From the NCBI GenBank assembly GCA_003451715.1, contig DMJN01000048.1:1-15446 (forward strand): a DNA stretch of 15,446 bases, written 5' to 3'. The notes under the pieces are model-generated. The model searched no databases, was not told where the DNA came from, and worked only from the letters and a program-made list of their open reading frames with translations. A program made the position numbers and the translations under genes. Origin of the DNA: Gammaproteobacteria bacterium. Its GTDB lineage: Bacteria; Pseudomonadota; Gammaproteobacteria; Pseudomonadales; Pseudohongiellaceae. Each line of letters opens with the position of its first letter. The first letter of the stretch is position 1. Shown one piece after another: positions 8,470-15,446 of the stretch.

Positions 8470-9555
8470 TTACTGCACGCCGTCGGGCCACTCCGCTTCG
8501 CTCATTGGGACCGTCACGAGTTGGGTCGGGTCGATGACGACGTGCCTAATTCGTTCTCGTCGCCAGGTGTAGCTGATGTGCACGAGGCCATCGGATGTCT
8601 GGATCACGGCAGGATAAGAGTACTCTCCCAAGTCACGCTCCAGCACCAGCGCCGCCTCCCACAGCAGGCCGTCCTGCGAAACCGCGACGTTCAACGGTGA
8701 GCGACCTCGGGCCGTATGGTTATAGACGATCAGATGGCGTCCGTCGCTTAATGTGACTGCATCGGTCCCCGAGCTCGGATTGGGAAGTGCCATCAGCGTG
8801 ACCGGGCTCCAGCTTTGCCCCTCATCCTCCGACCAGGTCTCGAACACGCGCCCCGAGCGCGAACGGCCTACAGCCTGTAGCCGACCCTCGGCATGAATCA
8901 ATATGCTGGGCTGGATCGCCTGCACCTCGGTGCCAATGGGCGCAGCACGTGGGCGCACCACACTCCAGGACCTGCCCCCGTCTATCGACCGCTCGAAGTG
9001 GATGCGCCAGGTACTGGGACGTTCATCGGTTTCGGTGCTACTCGGGCTGATGATCGATCCGTCGGCAAGTTGAACCGGCTTGTTCTTAATTGGACCGAGT
9101 ACGCCTTCTGGCAAGCGCTGCGCCTCACCCCATGTAATACCACCGTCCTGAGAAGTGCGGGCTTCGCCCCACCACAGTCTGGGGCTGGGGCCCACCTTGT
9201 AGAAAAGCGTCAGCACACCGTCGGTTGCTGCGAACAACACCGGATTCCAGCACGGATAACGACTGCCGTCGGGCTGGACTCCGGTAGCCACCTCAACGGG
9301 AGCGGTCCACTCAACCCCCACCTGCCTGGACATCCAGATACTAACGTCCTCGGCACCCTCACGGGTACCACCGAACCAGGCAGCAACGATGCTATCCGCG
9401 GTTTCCACGAGTGTAGAAGCGTGCACGCTCGGAAAGGGTGCGCTGTCGAAGAGGAACTCGGTTCGCAGCACGCCACGGGCTGCCAACTGAGGGGCCATGC
9501 AGGCCGACACGCTCATGCCGAGCATCACAACCAAGGCATAGGATTTCCAGACCAT
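8470..9555 (-). CDS. Sialidase-fold (BNR/Asp-box) lipoprotein
   Basis: A 361-residue predicted lipoprotein of the six-bladed beta-propeller sialidase superfamily. The ATG at 9555 is chosen, giving MVWKSYALVVMLGMSVSAC with the lipobox Cys at residue 19; the longer reading needs a TTG start. The ribosome site is weak (AAGGG, about 8 nt upstream). Three good Asp-boxes (S/T-x-D-x-G-x-x-W) lie at residues 135-142, 190-197 and 242-249, with a degenerate fourth at 293-299. Near the N-terminus are HAST (45-48) and WFGGTREG (60-67), which characterise the BNR_2-type subgroup often annotated as exo-alpha-sialidase. The classical RIP motif of characterised sialidases is not seen, so the true substrate may be another sugar. 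Met follows the lipid-bearing Cys and there is no Asp at +2, so sorting to the outer membrane is expected. Neighbours include secreted peptidases and a TonB receptor. Confidence 0.85.
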   Translation of the reverse strand: MVWKSYALVVMLGMSVSACMAPQLAARGVLRTEFLFDSAPFPSVHASTLVETADSIVAAWFGGTREGAEDVSIWMSRQVGVEWTAPVEVATGVQPDGSRYPCWNPVLFAATDGVLTLFYKVGPSPRLWWGEARTSQDGGITWGEAQRLPEGVLGPIKNKPVQLADGSIISPSSTETDERPSTWRIHFERSIDGGRSWSVVRPRAAPIGTEVQAIQPSILIHAEGRLQAVGRSRSGRVFETWSEDEGQSWSPVTLMALPNPSSGTDAVTLSDGRHLIVYNHTARGRSPLNVAVSQDGLLWEAALVLERDLGEYSYPAVIQTSDGLVHISYTWRRERIRHVVIDPTQLVTVPMSEAEWPDGVQ

Positions 9556-9820
9556 AAAGTCTACCCTTGAAGACGATGTAAACAAAAACCCATCGCAAGC
9601 GCTGCGTAGCTGCCAAAGCTCAGAATCGCTAGAAGAATTGCGGAGAGCTACGGTGGCAAAATTTCTCTAGAGCCATCCAAAGCAAACGCATCGAAATTCT
9701 TGTTCAGCTGGCCAGTATCCAGTAATCACCCAAGCAGTGGATTTGAGACGACCAATAATTACAGGGCTGACATGGATGCTGTGTGCTTGAAGCAGTATTG
9801 CGTTTCCTGCGATATTTCAC

Positions 9821-10225
9821 TTATAGCAAATTTGCCTCAAGCATAACTTCCTGCAGGTGTTGAGGCAGCAGTGGTTTGCAAAAGCATCCCAATATATTCA
9901 CTCCTTCAATTCGACCGATGAGTTCGGTTGTTTCCAAACAATTGTGGTCAATACCCGTCACTAGCAAGAGTGGGGTTGTAATGCTTTCGTTGATAGAATA
10001 ATTGAGTACGTCGAATATGTCATTATCCGGAAGATGAAGATCACAGATAATGAGTTCGAAGTCTTGATAACTATTCAATAAATCCATTGCATTCGATAAA
10101 GTGCTTTGTCCATCAACGACTATGTTTTCAATACTGCATTCTTTGATAAAAGCGCGAGTGGTTCTCACCAGCGCCTCCAAATCATGGAAATCATCATCAA
10201 TAACTAAAATTCGTCGAATACTCAT
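9821..10225 (-). CDS. Single-domain response regulator (CheY-like receiver)
   Basis: A 134-residue protein made of one receiver domain and no output domain. The acidic pocket Asp10-Asp11-Asp12 follows the first strand (RRILVIDDD), the phospho-acceptor is Asp62 (ELIICDLHLPDNDIF), the switch Thr is Thr90 (LLLVTG), and the conserved Lys is Lys117 (CFCKPL). Such proteins relay phosphate or control a partner by protein contact. No histidine kinase or phosphotransfer gene is in the window, so its partner is unknown. Two 60-nt lines of the gene (10021-10140) average about 34% G+C against 57% in a sample of the metalloprotease next door, which suggests a different origin or weaker codon selection. 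The ATG at 10225 has only a weak upstream GGAA. It is unrelated in type to its secreted neighbours. Confidence 0.88.
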   Translation of the reverse strand: MSIRRILVIDDDFHDLEALVRTTRAFIKECSIENIVVDGQSTLSNAMDLLNSYQDFELIICDLHLPDNDIFDVLNYSINESITTPLLLVTGIDHNCLETTELIGRIEGVNILGCFCKPLLPQHLQEVMLEANLL

Positions 10226-10257
10226 TTAGAGCAGTTTCCGACTGTTAGTGATTACAG

Positions 10258-10434
10258 TTATTGATCTATATCGACTACACGCCAAATTGGCAGTTGGCGA
10301 GCGTCAGCGATCTCTACGACTTTGTCTTCAAAATCGGCGTTGATCTGCAATTGTGCTTCGGCGCCGCCTTCCGAGGCGATATAAACTGGTTTTTCACCGC
10401 TGAGGATTAGATACCACAGGCTTGCCCGGGGACA
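10258..10434 (-). pseudogene. Orphan 58-codon coding remnant directly after the metalloprotease stop
   Basis: Reading the minus strand in the metalloprotease frame past its TAG gives 58 sense codons before a TAA at 10258-10260. The translation looks like real protein: LWYLILSGEKPVYIASE at residues 6-22, then a Glu/Ala/Gln-rich stretch, and an ending of LPIWRVVDIDQ. There is no in-frame ATG or GTG, and the only TTG falls near the middle, so it has no convincing start of its own. The simplest reading is the C-terminal tail of a lost gene, left when its 5' part was deleted or replaced. The alternatives are a C-terminal extension of the metalloprotease separated by a nonsense mutation or read through. 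I do not recognise the family. Confidence 0.5.
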
Positions 10435-12864
10435 CTAGATCGGTGCGCCTGGTGGCATGGGCAACGGCGCAGTCAATAGCGTCTGGCTGGCATTGTTGTT
10501 GAACCAGTTGTTGATCTCATCCAAAGCCAACCGGTAATTGGCGAGCCAGAGCGGATCAGCCGGTTGTTGAGCCGCCAGCCAGTCACTTAGCGCATGCAAC
10601 GCAAGACTCACCTGAGACTTGATCTGATTATCCACCGCATCGCTGCGTACCAGTTCCATCAGGCGATACAGCAGCACGTGGTTTACGGTCCGTTGAATGG
10701 CGGCGGACTGACCTTGGCCGGTCGTCGCATAAAAAACCCGCTGCAATAATCTCTCCAGAATCTCATATACGGCCGGCAGCGAGGGGTCTGTGCCATGTAA
10801 ATTGTCTATTCTGGCCAGGCGCTGGCTTTGAAGAATACCGGTGATGGTATGATCCGCCGCGGTTTCTGCAATGGCGAGGTAGTCGATTCCCTGTGACGTG
10901 CGCAGGGGAAAGCTCTCCCGGGACCGGCCATAGCCGAGAGGTTTGGGCGGAATGATGTCCAGAATCGACACAGGTATTGCCAGCACCGCAGGATCCAGTG
11001 TCGCTAACAGGCCATCCAGCGCTTGCCACTGCTCTTCCGTGGGCACCGGGACTACGATGGTGTCGTCGGCATTTGCCCGTCCATCATAGACGGCATAATC
11101 ATAATAGGTGCCACCGACTATACGGTGCACGGCCTCTACCTGGTAGCGATGCAGAAAATACAGCGGTACCAGCACCTCTTCGAGTTCGGCATAGGGTTGA
11201 CCCGGATTCAAATTGCCCGCGCCGAATCTGGCCAGCGCCTGCTGCCTGACTTGTAGCAGTTGAGCTAGCTGCTGGGCGGGGTAGGCACCGTTGTCCCACA
11301 TATGGGACAGGGGATGAGCTCCGCCGGGTGCGCGGCTGTCTCGGTCAGAAATAAAATGCAGCCCGGCATCCCTATTCTCCTGCAGAGTGTTGGCCAGGCC
11401 GGTAGTTTCTTCTGCCAGTGACGCGTATTCGCTGTATCCATACTTGATGACCTGGTAATCCCACTGTCCGAGTCCTATGTCGTAGGCATTCAATGCATTC
11501 AAGACTCCATTGTCATCGATATCGATAAGTGGATGCGGATAATCCATCACAGATGCTCTCTGGTTCACGCTAGCAGCAAAATTATGAGCAATGCCAAGTG
11601 TATGACCTACCTCATGTGCGGACAGCTGGCGAATGCGCGATAGCGCCAGTTGCTGTATCGATTCATCGGCACCTTCCATGGCTAGGCCGATGAGCGACTG
11701 GGCAATACGATAATCCTGTCTCACCCTTAGCGAACCGAGCGTTACTTTACCTTTGATGATCTCACCGGTGCGCGGATCGGTGAGGCTGTTACCGTAGGAC
11801 CAGCCACGCGTGGAACGGTGCACCCACTGGATCACGTTGTAGCGAATATCCATCGGGTCTGCACCTTCCGGCAGCAGTTCCACTTGGAAGGCATTGTCGA
11901 ATCCAATTGCTGCAAACGCATCTGCCCACCACCGTGCGCCGTCCAATAGCGCCGAACGGACAGGTTCCGGAACACCGGGATCCAGGTAATAAACGATAGG
12001 TTTCACCGCTTCGCTGCGTGCCGCCGTCGGATCCGCTTTCTGTAGCCGGTGGCGAGAGACAAACCGCTGAGTCATGTCTTCGTTAATGGGTGCCGCGTAG
12101 TCTTGGAAGCTGCGCGACCAATAACCGCTCTGGGGGTGAAACTTTCTGGGTGTATAGCCCGGCTCCGGTAGCTGCACGAAGGAGTGGTGCAGGCGAACGG
12201 TAATATTCTCTGCCGTTGGTGTGACCGAACGCACCAGGCTGCCACCGCGGGAACTGGTAAAGGTAAGCTGTGCTTCGAATTCCGAGTTCAATGGAAAGTT
12301 CCTGGTGCGCGGCATATAGATCGCCGATCGTGGCTTGTCGACGGAATAGTTACCCTGCTCCCGGGCGGCAAGGGTGTTGGCAACGCCATGGGCATCGTCG
12401 AGGAAGAAGTCAGTGGCATCCACCAGTACCCGGTCGCCATCGGTTGCTGCGACGGTGAATCCCCACAAGACTGACTCGGCGAAGGCCTCCTCTACCGCGA
12501 GCCGCTCTAGGACATTGTCAGACTGGGCCCGGTAATCAAGGTTGATCTGTTTTAGAAATACCTTGTTGCCATGACGCTCAAACTTGACCACCCGCCCGGT
12601 CCTTATTTGACCCCGATCCAGACCCAGGTCATTCGAGCCCACTCCTGTTGCCAGGGCATTGGCGTAGAGAAACTCCTGATCCCACTGGTCGATCTCCAGC
12701 AACACACTCCCTTCCAGCGCTGAATAATAGAAGTTGAAATAGCCTTCGAAGCGCTGACTATCTACCGTCACCTGCTCTATGGATGGAGGTGGTTCCGCTG
12801 CTAGCGCGGTGGCCAGATTCAGGCAGCTCGCGGTGAATATAATCAGTGTAAATAATTGTTTCAT
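10435..12864 (-). CDS. Secreted zinc-dependent metalloprotease (metzincin-type, DUF5117/DUF4953-like)
   Basis: An 809-residue exported protease. The ATG at 12864 is chosen because GGAG lies about 8 nt upstream and the product then starts with a signal peptide (MKQLFTLIIFTASCLNLATALA, cleavage near residue 22). The frame stays open to 13125, but that extension has no protein-like start. Residues about 40-200 (QRFEGYFNFYYSALEG, LGLDRGQIRTGRVVKFER) match the N-terminal domain usual in bacterial zinc-dependent metalloproteases with DUF5117. The catalytic motif HEVGHTLGIAHN supplies zinc ligands His417, His421 and His427 with catalytic Glu418. The following VMDYPHP is probably the Met-turn of metzincins. 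A helical C-terminal part ends with MPPGAPI. It probably cuts proteins or peptides in the periplasm or outside the cell. A possible coding remnant follows immediately in frame after the TAG stop. Confidence 0.92.
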   Translation of the reverse strand: MKQLFTLIIFTASCLNLATALAAEPPPSIEQVTVDSQRFEGYFNFYYSALEGSVLLEIDQWDQEFLYANALATGVGSNDLGLDRGQIRTGRVVKFERHGNKVFLKQINLDYRAQSDNVLERLAVEEAFAESVLWGFTVAATDGDRVLVDATDFFLDDAHGVANTLAAREQGNYSVDKPRSAIYMPRTRNFPLNSEFEAQLTFTSSRGGSLVRSVTPTAENITVRLHHSFVQLPEPGYTPRKFHPQSGYWSRSFQDYAAPINEDMTQRFVSRHRLQKADPTAARSEAVKPIVYYLDPGVPEPVRSALLDGARWWADAFAAIGFDNAFQVELLPEGADPMDIRYNVIQWVHRSTRGWSYGNSLTDPRTGEIIKGKVTLGSLRVRQDYRIAQSLIGLAMEGADESIQQLALSRIRQLSAHEVGHTLGIAHNFAASVNQRASVMDYPHPLIDIDDNGVLNALNAYDIGLGQWDYQVIKYGYSEYASLAEETTGLANTLQENRDAGLHFISDRDSRAPGGAHPLSHMWDNGAYPAQQLAQLLQVRQQALARFGAGNLNPGQPYAELEEVLVPLYFLHRYQVEAVHRIVGGTYYDYAVYDGRANADDTIVVPVPTEEQWQALDGLLATLDPAVLAIPVSILDIIPPKPLGYGRSRESFPLRTSQGIDYLAIAETAADHTITGILQSQRLARIDNLHGTDPSLPAVYEILERLLQRVFYATTGQGQSAAIQRTVNHVLLYRLMELVRSDAVDNQIKSQVSLALHALSDWLAAQQPADPLWLANYRLALDEINNWFNNNASQTLLTAPLPMPPGAPI

Positions 12865-13227
12865 TAGAATGCTCCGGCCGAGGCATATTGGTCTGGAGGG
12901 AGTAGCTATGTGAGTTGAAACTTTCCACCAAGAGTAAATTGCCCATCCTTGAATAGCAATCAGTGGGTAGCGCCAATTGGACTGAGTCTCAATCTGCAGA
13001 GCACAACACTGTCTGTGTGCATTCACAGGTCTATAGGCAAAATCTTCACTCAGCGAAAACCAGTCAGTTTGTTGTTGTTTCGCTAATCTCTCTGCACGTC
13101 GCCCGGAATCGGACTGAGTAGCCAATTTCAGTGCCCCGTCGTCCGATAGCTCTATAATTAAATTGTACTTAAAGATTTATTAAGCTATTTTTTGTTAATC
13201 GGTTCAACTGAATTAATAGAACATGTC
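12865..13227. other. 363-bp divergent intergenic region with AT-rich core
   Basis: This is the shared upstream region of the metalloprotease (-) and of paralogue B (+). The 50 bases 13151-13200 contain only 8 G or C (16%), far below the surroundings, as expected for divergent promoters. Toward the metalloprotease a leader of up to about 260 nt remains open in the protease frame, but it gives no signal peptide or recognisable domain. I see no clear operator palindrome or riboswitch. Confidence 0.6.
13153..13158 (+). promoter_or_regulatory. Candidate -10 box for paralogue B
   Basis: A perfect TATAAT lies 69 nt before the ATG at 13228, in the AT-rich core of the divergent region. No good -35 is found at 17 nt (AGTGCC there). 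A competing pair is TTGTAC at 13163-13168 with TATTTT at 13186-13191, spaced 17 nt. Which one, if either, is used cannot be decided from sequence. Confidence 0.3.
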
Positions 13228-14247
13228 ATGAAGATAAGTAATTCGCTGATCCTACTATTCTGTTTTTCACTACAGGTTTCCCAGTCTGGCCTGGCCGCCG
13301 AAGACTATACAGTTCCCCGCACCGAATGGGGGCAAGCGGATCTACAGGGAGTTTGGAATTTCACTTCCAATGTCCCTATGCAACGTCCCGAGCATTTCGG
13401 GCAGCGGCAATTTCTTACCGATGATGAGATCACCGCAATTCGAATTCAACGGCTTGAGTTAGGGGCGGGGGCCGGCGTGGCGCCGCCTGCGTCTGGAATC
13501 GAATCCTACTCCCGTAACATCTGGGTGGAGAACTCAAGATTCGACGGTGACGTGCGCACATCTCATATAGTCTACCCAAGCTATGGGCGTTTGCCTCCAC
13601 CGGTGGAAGGCATAGAAAATCAACCCGGTGGGGTGGTAGAGGTTGCCGGGCAACGTCCTGTGCGATTTGTAGTTGGCGGCATTAGCCGGGATGGTCCGGA
13701 AGATCGAGGATTGTCTGAGCGTTGTATCGTTGGCTTCAACGCTGGCCCACCGTTTACACCAAGCCTGTATAACAACAATGTACAGATCATTCAAAACAGA
13801 GATCATGTGGCGATCCTGACCGAGATGATTCATGACGCTCGCATTATTAAACTCGATGCACGTCCGGCCCTGGACGAGAATTTGGGGCTCTGGTCAGGTG
13901 ACTCACGCGGTCATTGGGAGGACGATACTCTGGTAGTCGTAACACAGAACTTCAATGGCATGACACAGAGCTTCGACGGCTTCGGCACTTCCGAAAACAA
14001 AGTGCTCACAGAGCGATTTACTCGTATCGATTCGCGCACACTCAACTATGAGTTCACTATCGATGACCCTTCCACGTTTACTGATAAGTTAACCGCAATA
14101 GTGCCCATGACCAAAGTGGCAGGTCAGCTGTACGAGTATGCCTGCCACGAAGGAAACTATGGTATGGCAAATATGTTACGTGCAGCACGCAGAAGAGAAG
14201 TCAATGAAGTGTCTGATCGAGTAGCCGATTTGTTTCGCCGGCAATAA
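13228..14247 (+). CDS. Secreted protein of uncharacterised family, paralogue B
   Basis: A 339-residue exported member of the same unknown family as the genes at 7179-8204 and 14363-15337. The ATG at 13228 is chosen because a signal peptide follows at once (MKISNSLILLFCFSLQV, cleavage near GLAA); the longer reading would need a TTG. No clear Shine-Dalgarno precedes it, so translation may be weak. Family landmarks are VPRTEWGQADLQGVWNF, YGRLPPP, SERCIVGFNAGPPF with the mid-protein Cys, PSLYNNNVQIIQNRDHVAIL, MIHDARIIKLD, GDSRGHWEDDTLVVVTQNF and YEYACHEGNYGM (Cys306). It differs from the other two in lacking the SYN(D/N)FW(F/Y)(D/E)RG segment and in having SYSRNIWVEN at that place, so it is the more distant copy. 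It has a strong terminator downstream. Function unknown. Confidence 0.85.
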   Translation: MKISNSLILLFCFSLQVSQSGLAAEDYTVPRTEWGQADLQGVWNFTSNVPMQRPEHFGQRQFLTDDEITAIRIQRLELGAGAGVAPPASGIESYSRNIWVENSRFDGDVRTSHIVYPSYGRLPPPVEGIENQPGGVVEVAGQRPVRFVVGGISRDGPEDRGLSERCIVGFNAGPPFTPSLYNNNVQIIQNRDHVAILTEMIHDARIIKLDARPALDENLGLWSGDSRGHWEDDTLVVVTQNFNGMTQSFDGFGTSENKVLTERFTRIDSRTLNYEFTIDDPSTFTDKLTAIVPMTKVAGQLYEYACHEGNYGMANMLRAARRREVNEVSDRVADLFRRQ

Positions 14248-14302
14248 GCCAAAGCAGTGGCCACGCTATAGTCAAGGTTGGTTTCGAAGGCAGGCCAGGA
14301 AT

Positions 14303-14345
14303 AAAGGAGTCGGAGGGACTAATTTTTAGTCCCTCCGACTCCTTT
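14303..14345 (+). terminator. Strong hairpin terminator between convergent paralogues
   Basis: A perfect 19-bp stem (14303-14321 with 14327-14345) closes a 5-nt loop and is followed on the plus strand by T-rich sequence (TTTTGCTTTTTTT region, 14344-14357). This fits rho-independent termination of paralogue B. On the minus strand the stem is followed only by a short TTTAT, so it would be weaker for the facing gene. The stem, rich in GGAGTCGGAGGGAC, also resembles the GGGGTCAGAGACG cores of the repeats elsewhere in the window, so it may be a REP-family hairpin serving as a terminator. Confidence 0.8.
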
Positions 14346-14362
14346 TTGCTTTTTTTCGCCAG

Positions 14363-15337
14363 CTATTCCTTGGGCGTACCGTCACCGTTCATGCCCATGG
14401 ACTCATAGCGTCGCCAGCCGGCCAGGATACCAGGCAGGCCGTGATTGCCCTCATGGCAGGCGTATTCGAAAAGCGGGTCTTCGATGCGGCGCATGGGTAG
14501 TCTCGCAGACCAGCTTACGTCCCAGGTCTCCGGATCTTCCATAGTGAAATCGTAGTCCAGCGTATTCTCATCGAGCCGGGTGAGTCGCTCCTCCAACTGC
14601 ATGCTGGCGGATGAGCCCCTGCCGTTCTGGTTTTGGTAGAAATGTTGAGTATGGATCACCAGGGTGTCGCCATCCCAGTGGGCGATGGAATCACCCTCCC
14701 ACTTGAGTTGGCGCGTATGATGTTCGCTGTCGATTCTGATGATGCGGGCACGGTGAATCATTTCGTTGACGATGACGATATGATCCTTGGTCTGTATGAG
14801 TTGCATATTATTGTTGTAGGCACCCGATGTCATGGGCAGCCCTCCCATCTGTAAGCAGCGATCAGCCAGAGTGCGGGCCTCAGGGCCAAGGCTCAGTCTC
14901 CTCATCTCGGAAATTTCGGCGCGACGTTGCCGTCCGGCAACATTAGTAGGCGGCATACGGCCATTGGGCGGATCATAGATAAGGGAAGTCCTGCGGTCGG
15001 CGATGGTTTCGACACCACGCTCATACCAGAAATTGTTGTAAGAAATCACGCCCGGTGGATAGCCGGCACCACCCACCGAGTCGATAATGAGGTCCCGGTT
15101 CTGGCGACGATTCTCGAATTCCTGCCATTCCTTTGCTTGCTCGGCGGTAAGCACCTCCAGATGTTCCAACTCTCTAGGGCGGTTCAGCGGTGTGAGGGTT
15201 CTGTAAGTGTAAGTACCCTGAAAATCGGGCACGCCATACTCGGTACGCGGAATATCGGATGTTTGAGCAATGAGTGCCGGCGCTACTAACAGGCTGACGA
15301 TGGCTAGACTCAATGTGTTTAGGATTCGATTGTTCAT
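14363..15337 (-). CDS. Secreted protein of uncharacterised family, paralogue C
   Basis: A 324-residue exported protein of the same family as the genes at 7179-8204 and 13228-14247. The start is taken at ATG 15337, with GGAG about 6 nt upstream; an ATG at 15349 is possible. The next upstream start, at 15385, falls inside a palindrome. A signal peptide follows (MNNRILNTLSLAIVSLLVA, cleavage near LIAQ). Landmarks are IPRTEYGVPDFQGTYTY, SYNNFWYERG, NGRMPP, ADRCLQMGGLP with the mid-protein Cys, SGAYNNNMQLIQTKDHIVIV, MIHRARIIRID, GDSIAHWDGDTLVIHTQHF and FEYACHEGNHGL (Cys294). It shares TLTP-x-x-RP near the N-terminus and the SYN-x-FW segment with paralogue A, so these two look closest. Function unknown. 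Confidence 0.85.
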   Translation of the reverse strand: MNNRILNTLSLAIVSLLVAPALIAQTSDIPRTEYGVPDFQGTYTYRTLTPLNRPRELEHLEVLTAEQAKEWQEFENRRQNRDLIIDSVGGAGYPPGVISYNNFWYERGVETIADRRTSLIYDPPNGRMPPTNVAGRQRRAEISEMRRLSLGPEARTLADRCLQMGGLPMTSGAYNNNMQLIQTKDHIVIVNEMIHRARIIRIDSEHHTRQLKWEGDSIAHWDGDTLVIHTQHFYQNQNGRGSSASMQLEERLTRLDENTLDYDFTMEDPETWDVSWSARLPMRRIEDPLFEYACHEGNHGLPGILAGWRRYESMGMNGDGTPKE

Positions 15338-15370
15338 ACACTTCTCCATCTTGTTCTCTTTTAAGGATAA

Positions 15371-15422
15371 TCGGGGACAGACCACTATATTGGCAAAAAT
15401 GTAAAAAGTGATCTGTCCTCGA
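15371..15422. repeat. Imperfect palindrome of a second REP-like type
   Basis: The arms 15371-15386 (TCGGGGACAGACCACT) and 15407-15422 (AGTGATCTGTCCTCGA) are complementary at 14 of 16 positions around a 20-nt AT-rich centre. The GGGGACAG core differs from the GGGGTCAG family elsewhere in the window but has the same architecture of two inverted GC-rich arms. It lies 33 nt upstream of the start of paralogue C, so it would form a hairpin in that gene's leader or promoter. Confidence 0.6.
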
Positions 15423-15446
15423 TAACTCGATTAATTGGCTAAGGGG

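Noticed and set aside
8893..9570. 225-codon plus-strand open frame opposite the sialidase-like gene
   Set aside because: It is antisense to a gene with clear Asp-boxes and signal peptide, and its own translation shows no domain or signal.
9556..9820. Gap between the sialidase-like gene and the receiver gene
   Set aside because: No hairpin, repeat or convincing promoter was found on inspection, so nothing is annotated.
10435..10437. Programmed stop-codon readthrough or recoding at the metalloprotease TAG
   Set aside because: No recoding hairpin or selenocysteine/pyrrolysine context is seen; a gene remnant or nonsense mutation is simpler.
12865..13125. 87-residue N-terminal extension of the metalloprotease
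   Set aside because: The signal peptide and a good Shine-Dalgarno mark the ATG at 12864; the extension would bury the signal peptide and has no domain.

Overview
The window looks like chromosomal DNA of a Gram-negative, probably marine-type gammaproteobacterium, at about 50-55% G+C. The clues are a TonB-dependent outer-membrane receptor ending in phenylalanine, many Sec-exported proteins, a lipobox protein, and REP-like palindromes of the kind linked to Y1/RAYT transposases. The lineage is inferred from gene content only. No tRNA, rRNA, CRISPR array, transposase gene or phage gene was seen.

Layout. Bases 1-1920 (+) hold the 3' part of a TonB-dependent receptor gene, cut by the left window edge. 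A palindromic repeat separates it from a large secreted M14 zinc carboxypeptidase-like gene (2104-4725, +). That gene converges, across a second repeat cluster that begins on its stop codon, with a minus-strand run: an exported beta-propeller protein with one CxxCH haem c motif (4850-6997), a secreted protein of unknown function (7179-8204), a third repeat cluster, a sialidase-fold lipoprotein (8470-9555), an AT-rich orphan response-regulator receiver domain (9821-10225), a 58-codon gene remnant (10258-10434), and a secreted HExxHxxGxxH metalloprotease (10435-12864). A 363-bp AT-rich divergent region leads to a second member of the unknown secreted family (13228-14247, +). A strong hairpin terminator follows, then a convergent third member (14363-15337, -). 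A different imperfect palindrome lies in the leader of that last gene.

How the genes may work together (inference). Nearly all products carry a signal peptide or are outer-membrane proteins. Two unrelated metallopeptidases, a TonB receptor, a sialidase-fold lipoprotein and three copies of an uncharacterised exported family suggest a locus for breaking down and taking up peptides or glycoconjugates outside the cytoplasm. The spacers of about 180-365 bp, several carrying palindromes, argue against one long operon. The least explained items are the three-copy exported family with its YEYACHEGN-type C-terminal motif, the haem-c propeller protein, the coding remnant directly in frame after the metalloprotease stop, and the REPIN-like repeats.
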